A stretch of DNA of 64,000 bases from Closterium sp. NIES-65 (taxonomy: Eukaryota > Streptophyta > Zygnematophyceae > Desmidiales > Closteriaceae). The notes under the pieces were generated by a model that was not told the DNA's origin, searched no databases, and saw only the letters and a program-made list of their open reading frames with translations. Below, one piece after another: positions 1 to 11,900 of the stretch. Position numbers and translations under genes: made by a program. Where the stretch lies: NCBI GenBank assembly GCA_948144175.1, contig CANXME010002675.1:682001-746000 (forward strand), read 5' to 3'. Position 1 is the stretch's first letter. Each line of letters starts with the position of its first letter.

Positions 1-2018
1 GGACAGGCAGGAGGAGTTCCAGTGTCTGGCAGCCGCTTCACCTCATCTCGCGTCTGTACTGCTAGCCCCTGAGGGAGACCCGGATGCACCAGACATCCCG
101 ACTCCGCGCTCTTACGCGGAGGCGATAGAGGGTCCCTACTCCTCTCAGTGGCAGGCAGCTACGGATGCAGAGATGGCTTCCTGGAAGTCCACAGGCACCT
201 ACGTCGACGCTGTTCCCCCTCTTGGGGCGAACATCGTCAGTGGCATGTGGATTTTCAGGGTGAAGCGGCCGCCGGGTTCACCGCCTGTCTTCAAGGCGCG
301 TTACGTGGCTCGTGGCTTCAGTCAGCGGCAGGGGGTTGACTACTTTCAGACCTTCTCCCCCACCCCGAAGATGACTACTCTTCGGGTTCTGCTGCACGTT
401 GCTGCTCACCGTGACTACGAGCTGCACTCTCTCGACTTCAGCACAGCTTTCTTGCAGGGCAGTCTGCACGAGGAGATCTGGCTGCGTCGCCCACCTGGCT
501 TCACTGGGTCTTTCCCTCCTGGTACCCAGTGGAGTCTCCGGCGTCCAGTCTACGGTCTCCGCCAGGCGCCTCGTGAGTGGCACGACACACTGAGGACTAC
601 GCTCGCGGCACTTGGGTTTGCTCCGTCTACTGCCGACCCGTCGCTGTTTCTGCGCACCGACACCTCTCTGCCGCCGTTCTACATCCTCGTGTACGTCGAC
701 GACTTGGTCTTTGCCACAGCTGACACTGCTGGACTCGCCTACGTGAAGTCTGAGCTGCAGAAGAGACACACGTGCACTGACCTGGGTGAACTGCGTAGCT
801 ACCTTGGCTTGCAGATCACCCGGGACAGAGCGCGCCGCACCATTACCCTGACTCAGTCACACATGGTGCAGCAGGTCCTTCAGCGCTTCGGCTTCACGTA
901 CTCCTCGCCTCAGGCCACTCCTCTGCCTACTCGCCACTCACTCTCAGCTCTGCCTTCGGATGAGTCCGTAGAGTCGAGTGGCCCGTTTGCAGAGCTTGTT
1001 GGCTGCCTCATGTACCTGATGACCTGCACACGTCCTGACCTTGCATACCCTCTTAGCATTCTCGCACGCTATGTTGCTCCTGGGAGACACCGACCAGAGC
1101 ACATGGCTGCATCGAAGAGGGTGTTGCGCTACTTGTGCAGCACGTCGGGCATGGGGCTAGTGCTTGGAGGGCGCAGTCCAGTGGTCCTCACTGGGCACGC
1201 AGACGCTTCTTGGGCTGACGACCAGGCTACGCAGCGGTCGTCACAGGGTTACACCTTCAGCCTTGGTTCCGGCTCGGTTTCGTGGCGGGCTACCCGCTTG
1301 TCTTCTGTTCTCGGCTCCAGTTGTGAGGCTGAGATCTACGCTGGGGCTATGGCTGCGCAGGAGTTACGTTGGCTCACCTACCTGCTGACCGACCTTGGAG
1401 AGCAGCCTCGTTCTCCTCCAGTCCTGTATGTAGACAACAAGGCCATGCTGGCCTTGTGTCGAGAGCAGCGACTGGAGCACAGAACGAAGCACATTGCTCT
1501 CCGCTACTTTCTTGCTCGTGAGCTACAGCAGCGTGGACAGTTGCGACTTGCGTACGTGGCCTCTGAGGCCAACACTGCTGATGTCTTCACCAAGGCACTT
1601 GCGCCTTGTGATCATCAGCGTTGTTGCACGCAGTTGGGTCTTGTGCCTGTCTTGCCTCACTTGCTCTCCTCTTGACCTTGCTTGTACCTTCGCCTATATA
1701 TACTCTTGTTCTTGCTTGTTTGCCTCTTGTATATCTCTATATATGATCTTGCATGTGAACTGGCCTTCTGGCCTTTGAACTTGTGCTCGGAATGCGTGGT
1801 GACTTTGTGATCCACCCTGAGCTTTGCTTTGCTTTGCTTGACTGGTCTTGTGACCCCTTGTTCTCCCCCACTTTGCCTATGGGGGTGTGTCAGAACATAT
1901 AGCTTACTTGTTTCTGTAGGCTATAGTGGGGTATCCCATAAGGGGTACAACCCAATCAGGGTTTCCTATTTGTACTCACTTCGTTCATAGTCATTTCATC
2001 CTCGTTCACTTCTTCTCA
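1..2018 (+). mobile_element. Copia LTR retrotransposon copy A, 3' part
   Basis: This is a Ty1/Copia fossil cut by the window start. It shows reverse transcriptase (YVDD at about 690) and RNase H (DASW, SSCEAE, YVDNKA, with ADVFTKAL near the end), then a non-coding 3' region and a 131-bp 3' LTR. The visible part looks whole. It is almost identical to 17478-19495, including the flank after the LTR, so it is part of the tandem duplication and not an independent insertion. Confidence 0.9.
1888..2018 (+). repeat. 3' LTR of Copia A
   Basis: This 131-bp LTR starts TGTCAGAACATATAG and ends CTTCTCA (TG...CA), and is followed by GCGCG. Confidence 0.9.
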
Positions 2019-2846
2019 GCGCGCGTGCTTAATAATAAGGAAACTGACAACGCGATAGAGTGAAAATGCGAAATCAGGGAAGCGGACAGTGGGAACAAGA
2101 CTGGGAGAAACGGGAGGAGAATTGTCAAACAAATAATGGGAATTGCTCAGAGGAGAGAGGAGATTTCCTACATTTCCAAGGATGTAGCTTTTGATCTATC
2201 TTACGACAGCCCTAGGTGATGCCTAGGAGAGTAGGTAAGGTAGGTTGACAAGTGACTCGAACATGTTTTGTTTGACACAATTTGACTAAACAAGTTGAAC
2301 TGAACCAGATTGTTTGACCCGAAGAATTATATTTTGTAACTTACATGTTTGAGTCAAACAAAACCTGTTTTCTGTTCGACTCAAACATGGTTGAAATTTG
2401 CCCATGCCTAGATACGGATCGGGTCGGGTCGGGTCGGGATGACCCGGTCAGGTCGAGCCCACTACGGGGGCAACCTGCCTCAGCAAAATACCGGGGGTCG
2501 ACCTGACCGGACATTACGCTATTTTAAGGCCTAGTCTCTGCACAACCTTTGTAATCTTCTCTCCATTCCTTTCATTTCCTTTTGTTGCTATCTTGACTTC
2601 GCGTTGCCCTTTCCCTTTCCTATGCTCAATCCCCGCACAAATTAGGATTTGTCTTGGAGCAAGAACACGCCTCTCCTCACTTCTCTTGCCCCCCTCTATC
2701 CCATGGCATTGTCAAAACACATCTCATGAAGAAAGTCCCTTGCACAGCCTTACATTAACAGGAATTTTGCCTGCCAATAAAGTTGTTTGCTCTTATACCA
2801 GAACTGTATCTGACTCATGCATGCCCTGTTGTGATCATTGGCGCAG
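2019..2846. other. Intron/flank before LRR exon L1
   Basis: I see no gene here. The stretch holds a hAT-like end (TTTGCCCATGCCTA near 2397-2410), a GGGTC pentamer run and an inverted repeat at 2444-2510. It is duplicated at 19496-20323. Confidence 0.6.
2444..2510. repeat. Perfect 13-bp inverted repeat
   Basis: CCGGTCAGGTCGA (2444-2456) and TCGACCTGACCGG (2498-2510) are exact reverse complements with a 41-nt loop. They are also present at 19921-19987. Confidence 0.75.
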
Positions 2847-2918
2847 AAATCTTTACGAAAATCAGCTCACTGGCTCAATCCCCACTGCAATCACCAACCT
2901 TGCAAACCTAGTCGTCAT
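2847..2918 (+). CDS. LRR exon L1
   Basis: This 72-nt exon follows a CAG acceptor and precedes a GTAAGT donor. It encodes one 24-residue LRR ([18 protein letters not shown]...). Its phase, one nucleotide in front and two at the end, matches every other LRR exon of the locus. Confidence 0.75.
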
Positions 2919-5900
2919 GTAAGTAGAGATGAGCAGGTGGTGGTGAGCCCTGTAGAAGATGGATAGGTGAACATCAGGGCACAATGGGAAGAAGATCATA
3001 TCCTTAGCGAGAAGATGGTACAAGCCTCAAAGGCGAGGCAGAGTGTTCTCTAATCATAATATCTTGGGAAGTAGTGTAGCCATAGATGTATGGCTGAACA
3101 CTTGAGGCTAGCTGCCGCCCTATAAGTTGAGGGCAAGGCTAGCCAACCTTGCCAAGCTAGCAAGTGAGGCCTCTTGTTGCACATGCAGGTCAGGCTGGAA
3201 CATATGGCACACCATAGGGGCCAGAAATGTGAATATGGAATGCCAGAAATGTGAATAAGGAATGCCAGAAATGAGAATAAGGAATGCCAGAAATGTGAAT
3301 AAGGAATGCCAGAAATGTGAATAAGGAATGCCAGAAATGTGAATAAGGAATGCCAGAAACGTGAATAAGGAATGCGAGAAATGTGAATATAGAACATATG
3401 GCGCATCATAAGTGGCAAGGCCAGCAGTGACCACACTTCACGGTAGTTGAGTGTGGTGGGGTATGGACATCCCATGGTGAGCATAAATATGAGAGGAGAA
3501 AGTGCAGTGTCTAAACTGATCCACTTTGGTTTGAAACAAACCAGCTCGTGATTGGATGTTAGAGTGGCCAAACCCAAACCTGATTGGGTTCGAGCCCCAC
3601 TAATCAGCGCCGAACCGTTCAAGTTCGGTTGCCTGGACCGAATGTAAACAACAGTGTACTTAAGCAGCTGTAGGCTGCCTACTGATTCAAAATCAGTACG
3701 ACACACACATAACTAGGGTGTTGTTACTGGAGACGTTGAATTGCCATATAATGGGATCCGCTGTTCCACTGAGTCTAAGTTGTGCAATCGTCAATTCAAG
3801 GGTAACCTGTTTGACCCGAAACTTGAGCTTCTTGAATGCTCGACCCGTTCATCATTGCAGGTCACTCATCTTTGCAAGCTTCTTGCGTCCTTCTCTTCCT
3901 CCCTTCACAGCACTCTGTCTCGTTGTTTTCTGTCCCTATTCCTCTATATAGTTTCCGCCTCTCTGACACCCTCTCCCGTGTTCTCTTCCTTGGGCCATTC
4001 TATATGTCAATGGCACTCCTTGGGGCACACAAAGTGCATGTTGCTTCTCACATCTTCTGCTCCCACCTATCCTATGCCAGCGTTAGCTCACATTCACGGA
4101 CAATGTCCATGTTGCTGCATTTCATTCCTTCGTTGCATTCTCGGAAATCTCGCCCTCAAGTGGAGCTGCGCTGGTTGAGCTTCTTGTGCCTACTACACGC
4201 GCATTCATGCTCATCGTGGCAGAGATCTCAGTAGCAATCAACTCACTGGCACAATTCCAGCTTTAATGGGGCACTTTGCAGACCTGACTTATTTGTAAGC
4301 TCCCGGCAAGGCCTATGCTTGGCTGTACTCTAGCTTATTCTCGTCTCTAGTGTCCGCCATTTCTCCTTCTTTTGATGCTAGTCCTGTCCTATGCCATCCA
4401 TTCTCCTCTCTTCCTTCTTATCCAGGTCTCTCATGTGTTCGTCCTCGTGACCATTCTACGCGTGGATGGCACTAGGGCACTTACAGAGCACATCTTTCCT
4501 CACTTCTCGTGTCCCCGTCTATCCCTTGCCACTGTCCGCACACATCTCACTGACAATGTCCATCGTGCTGCGTTTCATGCCGTTCTTACATTCGAAGTAA
4601 TTTCGCATCGTAATGGAGTTGCTTGTTCCAACTGAGCTTGGTGCCATGCAAACTTGAGGTTCCTGCATCCACCGCATGCCCATTCATGAGCAAATCCCGA
4701 ACACGAACGAGCTTGGGTCGATCGTCTATTGAACTCGTTTAGCGGGCGAACTGAACGTGTTTGGTTTCGGCCCAAAAGCTTCTATAAAATTTTTGTCGGG
4801 GTGTTAGTCTTTGTAGGTGAACACTTATGTATTTGCCTCGAACACCACAATCATGTTCGAGGCAAACATGTTTGTGTGTGTTCGCCTAGGGGGTGCATTT
4901 CGCTTTAGTCACATTACAGACGACATTCAATTCTGCAATGTACTTGAGAACCTTACTCCTTGAATATTTCGATTACAACGATTGTCAATGAAATGAAGCC
5001 CCAGCAAGGTATAACGGAGGAGGACCTAGCTAGGCGGGAACCTCAGTAGGCAAGGTTGGGTGCTGGTCTGGAAATGCCAAGCCCGAAGGCAACGCGAGTC
5101 AGTGGCCTCAGGTGGCGAGGTCATCGGATCGAGCCTAGTCTTCCAAAAAGGTGAAGCGTTGTTGCGTAAGCTCAGAAAGGAATAGAAAAAATTTATAGAA
5201 TGCCCTTTAGCCTTTTGGCCAATCACAGACGTGAGTGCGAATTTTTAGAACGGATCTATTTGATCCAGTATTGGCAACATGCGTAGCTTGTAACGTATGT
5301 CAGTATTTGGGCACCAGGTTTCCTTCTGAGGAATCACCCGATGCTGGCATTGGTATTCCCTTCCTTTTACCTGACATTCCTTGCTTCCCTTTGCCATGCA
5401 GGCATGAGATAATGATCAAACATGTGTTCGGTTCAACTAGAACACGTAGCTATTCAATTCAACCATGTTCGTTTCGCTCGAGAATTTCAGCCATGGAGAG
5501 TTGAACAAAAAAATGTTTGACTGCACATGTTGTGCGTCGCAAAGACTCTTGTGTTCACGTCAACAATCACGCGGCTTGGGACGCGCTGGTTGACATTCTA
5601 GATCCATATTTTTTTTAGCTCATACGCCCTCATGCCCGCCCCACAAGGCTCCGTTCTCATGTTTGATTATAAGAAGCCAACTTGTTGATTTTTTTTAGAG
5701 TAATCGGTCTTTTACCCGCCGTATACCGTGTTCGACACGGGGCGTCGATGAACACCAATGTGTTTGTCAACGATTTGACCCGCGACCAATGTTTAGGTCG
5801 CGGGTCAGTGTGCTTGGGCTCATTTTTCGAGCGAGCATCACTTCTCCATCATAGACATATAGTACAACTTTCCACACTTTTCCTGCCCTCATCTATCCCC

Positions 5901-8900
5901 TGCCGTTATCAGCACACTTCCCGTGGACGTTGTCCATCACTCTGCCATTCTTGACTTGTTTGCGATTTCAGGGATATTGCCTCCCATTATGATTGTAGTT
6001 ACTTCTTCCTATCTGCTGCTCGTTGCCATGCAAACCTGAGCTTCGTGTATGTACCGCATGCCCGTTCACGCCCATCGTGGAAGAGATCTTTCGAGCAATC
6101 AGCTCTCTGGTGCAATTCCCACTGCAATAGGCAACCTTTCAAACATGAATTACCTGTAAGCCCCTTTGCTTGGCTGTGTTTCCCTTTCTGCGCTTCTCTT
6201 TCACTTTGTATCCTGCATATAAGCTATATAGATTGGGTATAGTGTGTAAAAATTTGAGGTAAATTCTATGAAATAAATAATGAGCTCAAGGTACATCAGA
6301 AACGGCTTGAAATGAATGGGAAGACCGATCTCAAACAGGCTGAAATCTTCAATTGGTGAGATCAGCTGAAGTGATTGAACCCTAAACAGAATGTTGAGTT
6401 TTTGGCTCACAATTGGGTAAGGTCGGGACGGAGATAAGCATCGAACATGACTTCCATTCGGTTTGACTGAACGGGTTTCTCCACAGGTCGAACCAGACCT
6501 TTCCTTAGCAAAAAACGTTCGTGCCGAACTGTACAAGTTTGAGGCATCACCTTACCTCGTAGGCATCACCTTACCTCGTAGGCATCACGTTTGCAAAAAA
6601 CGTTCGTCCCGAACCGAATCAACTCGGTCGAGCAGTTTGACGCATCACCTTACCTCTTAGGCAACACCTCGTACCCACCCAAGCAAACCACGCACCTACC
6701 CACTTGCATATGGGTGTGGTGTGAAGTTGAAGGTTCATTTTAGGGCGAGTTCATTTTACAGCATTCCGTTCAGGGTTTAGCTCCATCTGCATGACTTAGG
6801 CGTGTAGGGCTCTTAAAGGCAATTAGGGGCTGTTCTTTGATAATAGGTTCAATATGGCCACATCATGGGGAGCAGGCAACCAGGCCGTGAGAGAGAGGCC
6901 AGGTCCAAGCGTGACCCTTTTGCTCCCGTGACCCGACGTCGGCGATTTTGGTAGTTGAACAGAACCTGTTCGTGTTTGGGTCGATTCTGACCTTCCAGAT
7001 CTTGAACCTCCAGATCTTGAACCTCCAGATCTTGAACCTCCAGATCTTGAACCTCCAGATCTTGAACCTCCAGATCTTGAACCTCCAGATCTTGAACCTC
7101 CAGATCTTGAACCTCCAGATCTTGAACCTCCAGATCTTGAACCTCCAGATCGTGAACCTCCAGATCTTGAACCTCCAGATCTTGAACCTCCAGATCTTGA
7201 ACCTCCAGATCTTGAACCTCTCCATTGCATGTTTTTGTTTGTTTGTAACAAACAGGTTCGTTTTGACTAGGAAAGAAGTTTGACAAGGCTTGGCGAACCT
7301 GTTTGGGTCCGGTTCATGCTCATGTCTAGGTTGGGGTGTTGCTTTTTGCTGCTATAGTGTCTTTCCCTTTTGTCTTCCTTTTCCTTGCGCAAATTGCGAG
7401 GTACCTTAGGGAAAGCATGGAACACGTCTTTCCTCACTTCCGGTCCCTTTGTATCCTCTGCCATTGGCAGCACACATCTCACAGACAAAGTCCATTGCTC
7501 AGCATTTCATGCCTCTGTTGCAACATCTGCAATTTTTCCTCCTAAAGGAGTTGCTTGCTCCTTTCCTTTCTCGTTGTGCAATCGTCAGCTCCAAGTATAA
7601 TGCCATTCGTGTTCATCGTTGCAGATATCTTCAGTACAATCAGCTCACTGGCTCAATCCCCGCTGCAATCGGCACCCTTACAAACCTGGAACACCTGTAA
7701 GCAGGAACGAGCAAGTACTGTACTCGAACCGGTTTAGGCCAAACCTGGTCGAACCGGGAGGTGTAGTCAAACAGGGCCAGCCTAAACTGCATGTGGAAAA
7801 ACACACTTAATGTGCATAATGTGCACAAGGAGGAACTGGTTCAGTAATGCTTGAGAAATGATCCACAAACTGTTAAGAACCAAAGAGCAAGATGCTATGT
7901 TATCATAATCTGAAAAAGCTGAAGTGAAAGGAGTTGGTTTGGAGAGATGCTGTGCTTCAAGGAGATCTGAAAAGCTCAATGTCTCTTGCAGAGGATTCTC
8001 ATGCAACACTTAGATGTTCGTGTAGAGCGAACCGAACATGTTCGCTGTTCGCCCGTTGCTCATGTCTAGATTAGGGTGTAACATTTTCAGTACACTTCGC
8101 TCATTTCCTTTTGTCGCTATCTACAATTTGCCTCTCCTGTTCCCTCTCCTATGCCCAGTTGCCTCCGCAAATTATGATGTGCCTTGGGCCACGCTAAGAA
8201 CACGTCTGTCCTCACTTCTCCTACCCCTTTCTATCCCCTGCCATCGTCAACACACATCTTATGGAGAAAGTCTATCGCACAGCCTTTCATGCCTCTGTTA
8301 CATTTTCAGGAATTTCGCCTCTCAATGGAGTTGCTTTTTCCTATCCCTGCTCGTTTCCATGCAATCTTCAGCTCGTCGTAACTGACTGATGCATGCCCAT
8401 TCGTGTTCACCACCGCAGATTGCTTGATCATAATCGGCTCACTGGCTCAATCCCTACTGCAATTGGCAACCTTGCAAACCTAAAAAGCCTGTAAGTAGGC
8501 AAGAGCACATACCGAACCCAAATTGTTCAGGTCAAACCTGGTCGAACTGGCGGCATGAATAGTTTGACCCTTGTCGGGCCACGACTAGACCTAGTAGGTT
8601 TCCGGTGAGGGTAATATACGTGGCCCTGACATTGTTTTCGAAAATAAGTACTATTGATGTTCGTTTACGTCGCAGATTTCGCCGATCCGTCGAACGTGGC
8701 CAGAAGTGACCACGTTCAAATGTACGTGCTTGCGCACGTTCATCAACAGATTCAACTTTCGTTCTACTGCCATTTCTTGGGCAATTGGCAGTTTTCACTC
8801 GGCGAGGCGAGCTGAGTAGAAAAATACTCACTTTTTACTCGTTACAAAGAGATGAGGAAGAAAACCGACTTTGTCAACCTGTCACGCCGGAATCACATTG

Positions 8901-11900
8901 AGCAATTACATGTTCGTCTATTGCTTCTTCTTTATGCAATACAGCCCCTTGGCTTTCCAGTCATTGCAACGATTCTCTTTTTCACACCTTGTGTTCATTG
9001 CAGACATCTTAATAACAATCAGCTCACTGGCTCAATCCCCACTACAATCAGCATGGTTACAAATCTAGAAGGCCTGTAAGTATGCATGTGCAAGTGCCGA
9101 ACCCAAACCGGTTCCGTCGAACCTGGTCGAATTGGCGGGCGTAGTTGAACGAAGCGAAGCACTTTGTTTCGGATTGAACCAGCCTAACAGCTTATGGTTC
9201 GATGTTCAAGCGCTCACATCCGAACCTCAATGGGTTTGAATCGCACTGGTGCAGCTCGTGCTGAACCGGTTTAAGAACTTAAGTATGTAAGCACCTGAGT
9301 ACCTAATGCTCCAAAATCTGTACAACACAGATGTAACTAGATCATTGTTACTTGGAATGGGAAAGGAAAGTGAGCTCCAAGGTTGCGTTGCTATGTAGTG
9401 GGACCCACCGCGGAGTTTGATTCGCACGACCACTTCTATTTGGGGGAACAAGTTCGACCTGAAATAGATCGATAAGAAAAATGTCCCTAATTGAGGCAAA
9501 CCAGTTCCCAAGCAGCATGTCTCTCCTCACTCCCCCTACCACCATCTACTCTTTGCCAATGTCAGTTTACATCCCACAATCAATGTCGTTCTGCACATCA
9601 TGCCTCTGTTGCATTTCCATAAAGTTCGCTCCAACAGAGTATCTTCCTCCTGTCTCCAGCTCGTTTCCATGCAAGCTTGAGCTTCCTGTATCTACCGCAT
9701 GCCCATGCATGCTCATTGTGGCAGAGGGCTTTCTAGCAATCAACTCACTGGTGTGATTCCCACTGCAGTAAGCTGCCTTGTAAAGCTAAATTACATGTAA
9801 GCCCCGTTACTTGGCCGTGTTTCCCTTGTGCCCGTCCCCTCCATGATTTTCCCTCCATGACTTTCCTTCCATGTGATGTGTGTAAGCCACATTGCTTGGG
9901 TACAATCTGTAAGAACTTGAGGTAGATTTTTCTCTCCCCTCCTTCATTTTCTTTGTCATTTTCGTGTAATCTCTGGGTGTCTGTCTCGATAGACAGAATA
10001 GTGGATATCTTTGAAAACACGGTCGAGGCCTTGAAAATAAAGAGGATTAGGGTGTAACATTTTCAGTACGCTTCGCTCATTTCCTTTCGTCACTATCTAC
10101 AATTTGCCTCTCCTGTTCCCTCTCCTATGCTTAATTGCCTCTGCAAATTATGATGTGCCTTGGGCCACGCTAAGAACACGTCTATCCTCACTTCTCCTAC
10201 CCCTTTCTATCCCCTGCCATCGTCAACACACATCTTATGGAGAAAGTCTATCGCACAGCCTTTCATGCCTCTGTTACATTTTCAGGAATTTCGCCTCTCA
10301 ATGGAGTTGCTTTTTCCTATCCCTGCTCGTTTCCATGCAATCTTCAGCTCGTCGTATCTGAATGATGCATGCCCATTCGTGTTCACCAACGCAGATGGCT
10401 TGATCAGAATCAGCTCACTGGCTCAATCCCTATTGCAATTGGCAACCTTGCAAACCTAGAACGCCTGTAAGTAGGCAAGAGTAGACATGAGCAAAAATTC
10501 GAACCCCTGTTCGGTTCGGCTTCGAAGTGTTCGACTCGAACGTGTTCGACTGTTTTTTTTTTTCCCAAAATTGTTCGTGACGAACACCGTTGTGTTCGTC
10601 ACAAACACGTTCGACTGTTCGAGTGTTCATGTGCAGAAAAATGCACAAACACCTAGGTGTTCGCTAACACAATGTGTTCGTCACAAACACCCGGGTGTTC
10701 GAGGGAAAATTAGGCGCGTCAAAGTTTCACGCGCTGGATCTTAAAGGGGAAAGCGACGATGAGCCCAATCGGCGATAAAGCCTAAGGATGGCATTCCGCC
10801 CCCTACCCACGGTTAAAATTTCACATTGTGGCCGGAAATGTTAGGTATAAGGTTGGATAAGGGTAGGAGACGGTTAAAAAAGGAACTGAGGGCATTTCGG
10901 TTTAGGTTGGAGTTTAGCAAGGCAAAATTGGATATCCACCAGATCTGCGCCAAGCCTAACTATATCTGTTGTAGGGCTATAGGGAATGTGATATTGCTTC
11001 TAGTACACTCGCACTGCCTGAATGTGACTATAATGAAAGAATCCCCCAAGGCAAACTGTTCGAGTTCGAGTCAAACACCTTAGTGTTCGGCCTTGCCTAA
11101 AAAATGTTCGACCCTATACTCGGACGGGGAACACTAACATTTAAGAAAACCGTTCGAGTCACACGTGTTTGGTTCGGTTCGAGTTGACCAAGTGTTCGCA
11201 AACTGTTCGAAACAAACGTGTTCGGTTCGCCCGTTGCTCATGTCTAGGCAAGAGCAGATACGGAACCCGAATTGTTCAGGTCGAACCTGGTCGAACTGGC
11301 GGCATGAAGACGAGGGGTGGAAGCAGAGAGAGGAGGAAATGGTCGGTCTTTGTGATCTTCCGAATGCAGCTCTCAATGACGCCATTCTCCTTAGGGGAGT
11401 ACGGGAGGGTGTGAGTCTGATCTGGTGGATGCCATACGCGGCACAGTAGGAGGCAGGCAGGGGTCTTGTTTAGAGAACTCTTTTCTGCCGTTGAGTGCAA
11501 GGCTGTTCTGTCCTATTGATGACCATAGCAGATGCCTCGACCTTGGTATGAAGGAACAAGGTCGAGGAGTACCTGTTAGACGTGAGCAACAGGAGGACTC
11601 GAACATGTTCTTACGAACAGTTTCGAACGCGTGAGATACCTGAACCAAACTCGAACGGTTCAATTCCAAACTCGCTATGAAGGGGGGGATTCGTGGTTAA
11701 CCCGTTTGTTAACGATCCGCTGTGTAGGGGTCGATTCGTGGTTCGATTATAGATTAACAAACCAAACCGATTGTTCCTGAGCTAGTGCGCTTCGATACTA
11801 AACCAAACCGATTCGATTTGGTTGATATCCTTCACATCGCACTACTTGTGACGCTTTAAACGAACCAAATTGACAAACTAACTGGTTTATCACAAATCAG

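Larger units (their letters stand above)
1..7820 (+). repeat. Tandem segmental duplication, unit 1
   Basis: The block is almost identical to 17478-25323. I see only scattered single-base differences plus array-length changes. Identity ends within the intron after LRR exon L4 (GTGCATAAT followed by different text). Confidence 0.92.

Noticed and set aside
3050-3706. 218-codon minus-strand open frame, and its copy at 20527-21183
   Set aside because: It is kept open by the 22-bp minisatellite and unremarkable intron text. It has no domain and lies inside introns of the receptor gene on the other strand.
6823-7286. Several 110-145-codon open frames on both strands (also 24300-24793)
   Set aside because: They are translations of the 15-bp array, which is open in many frames because its unit is a multiple of three. 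The array length varies freely.
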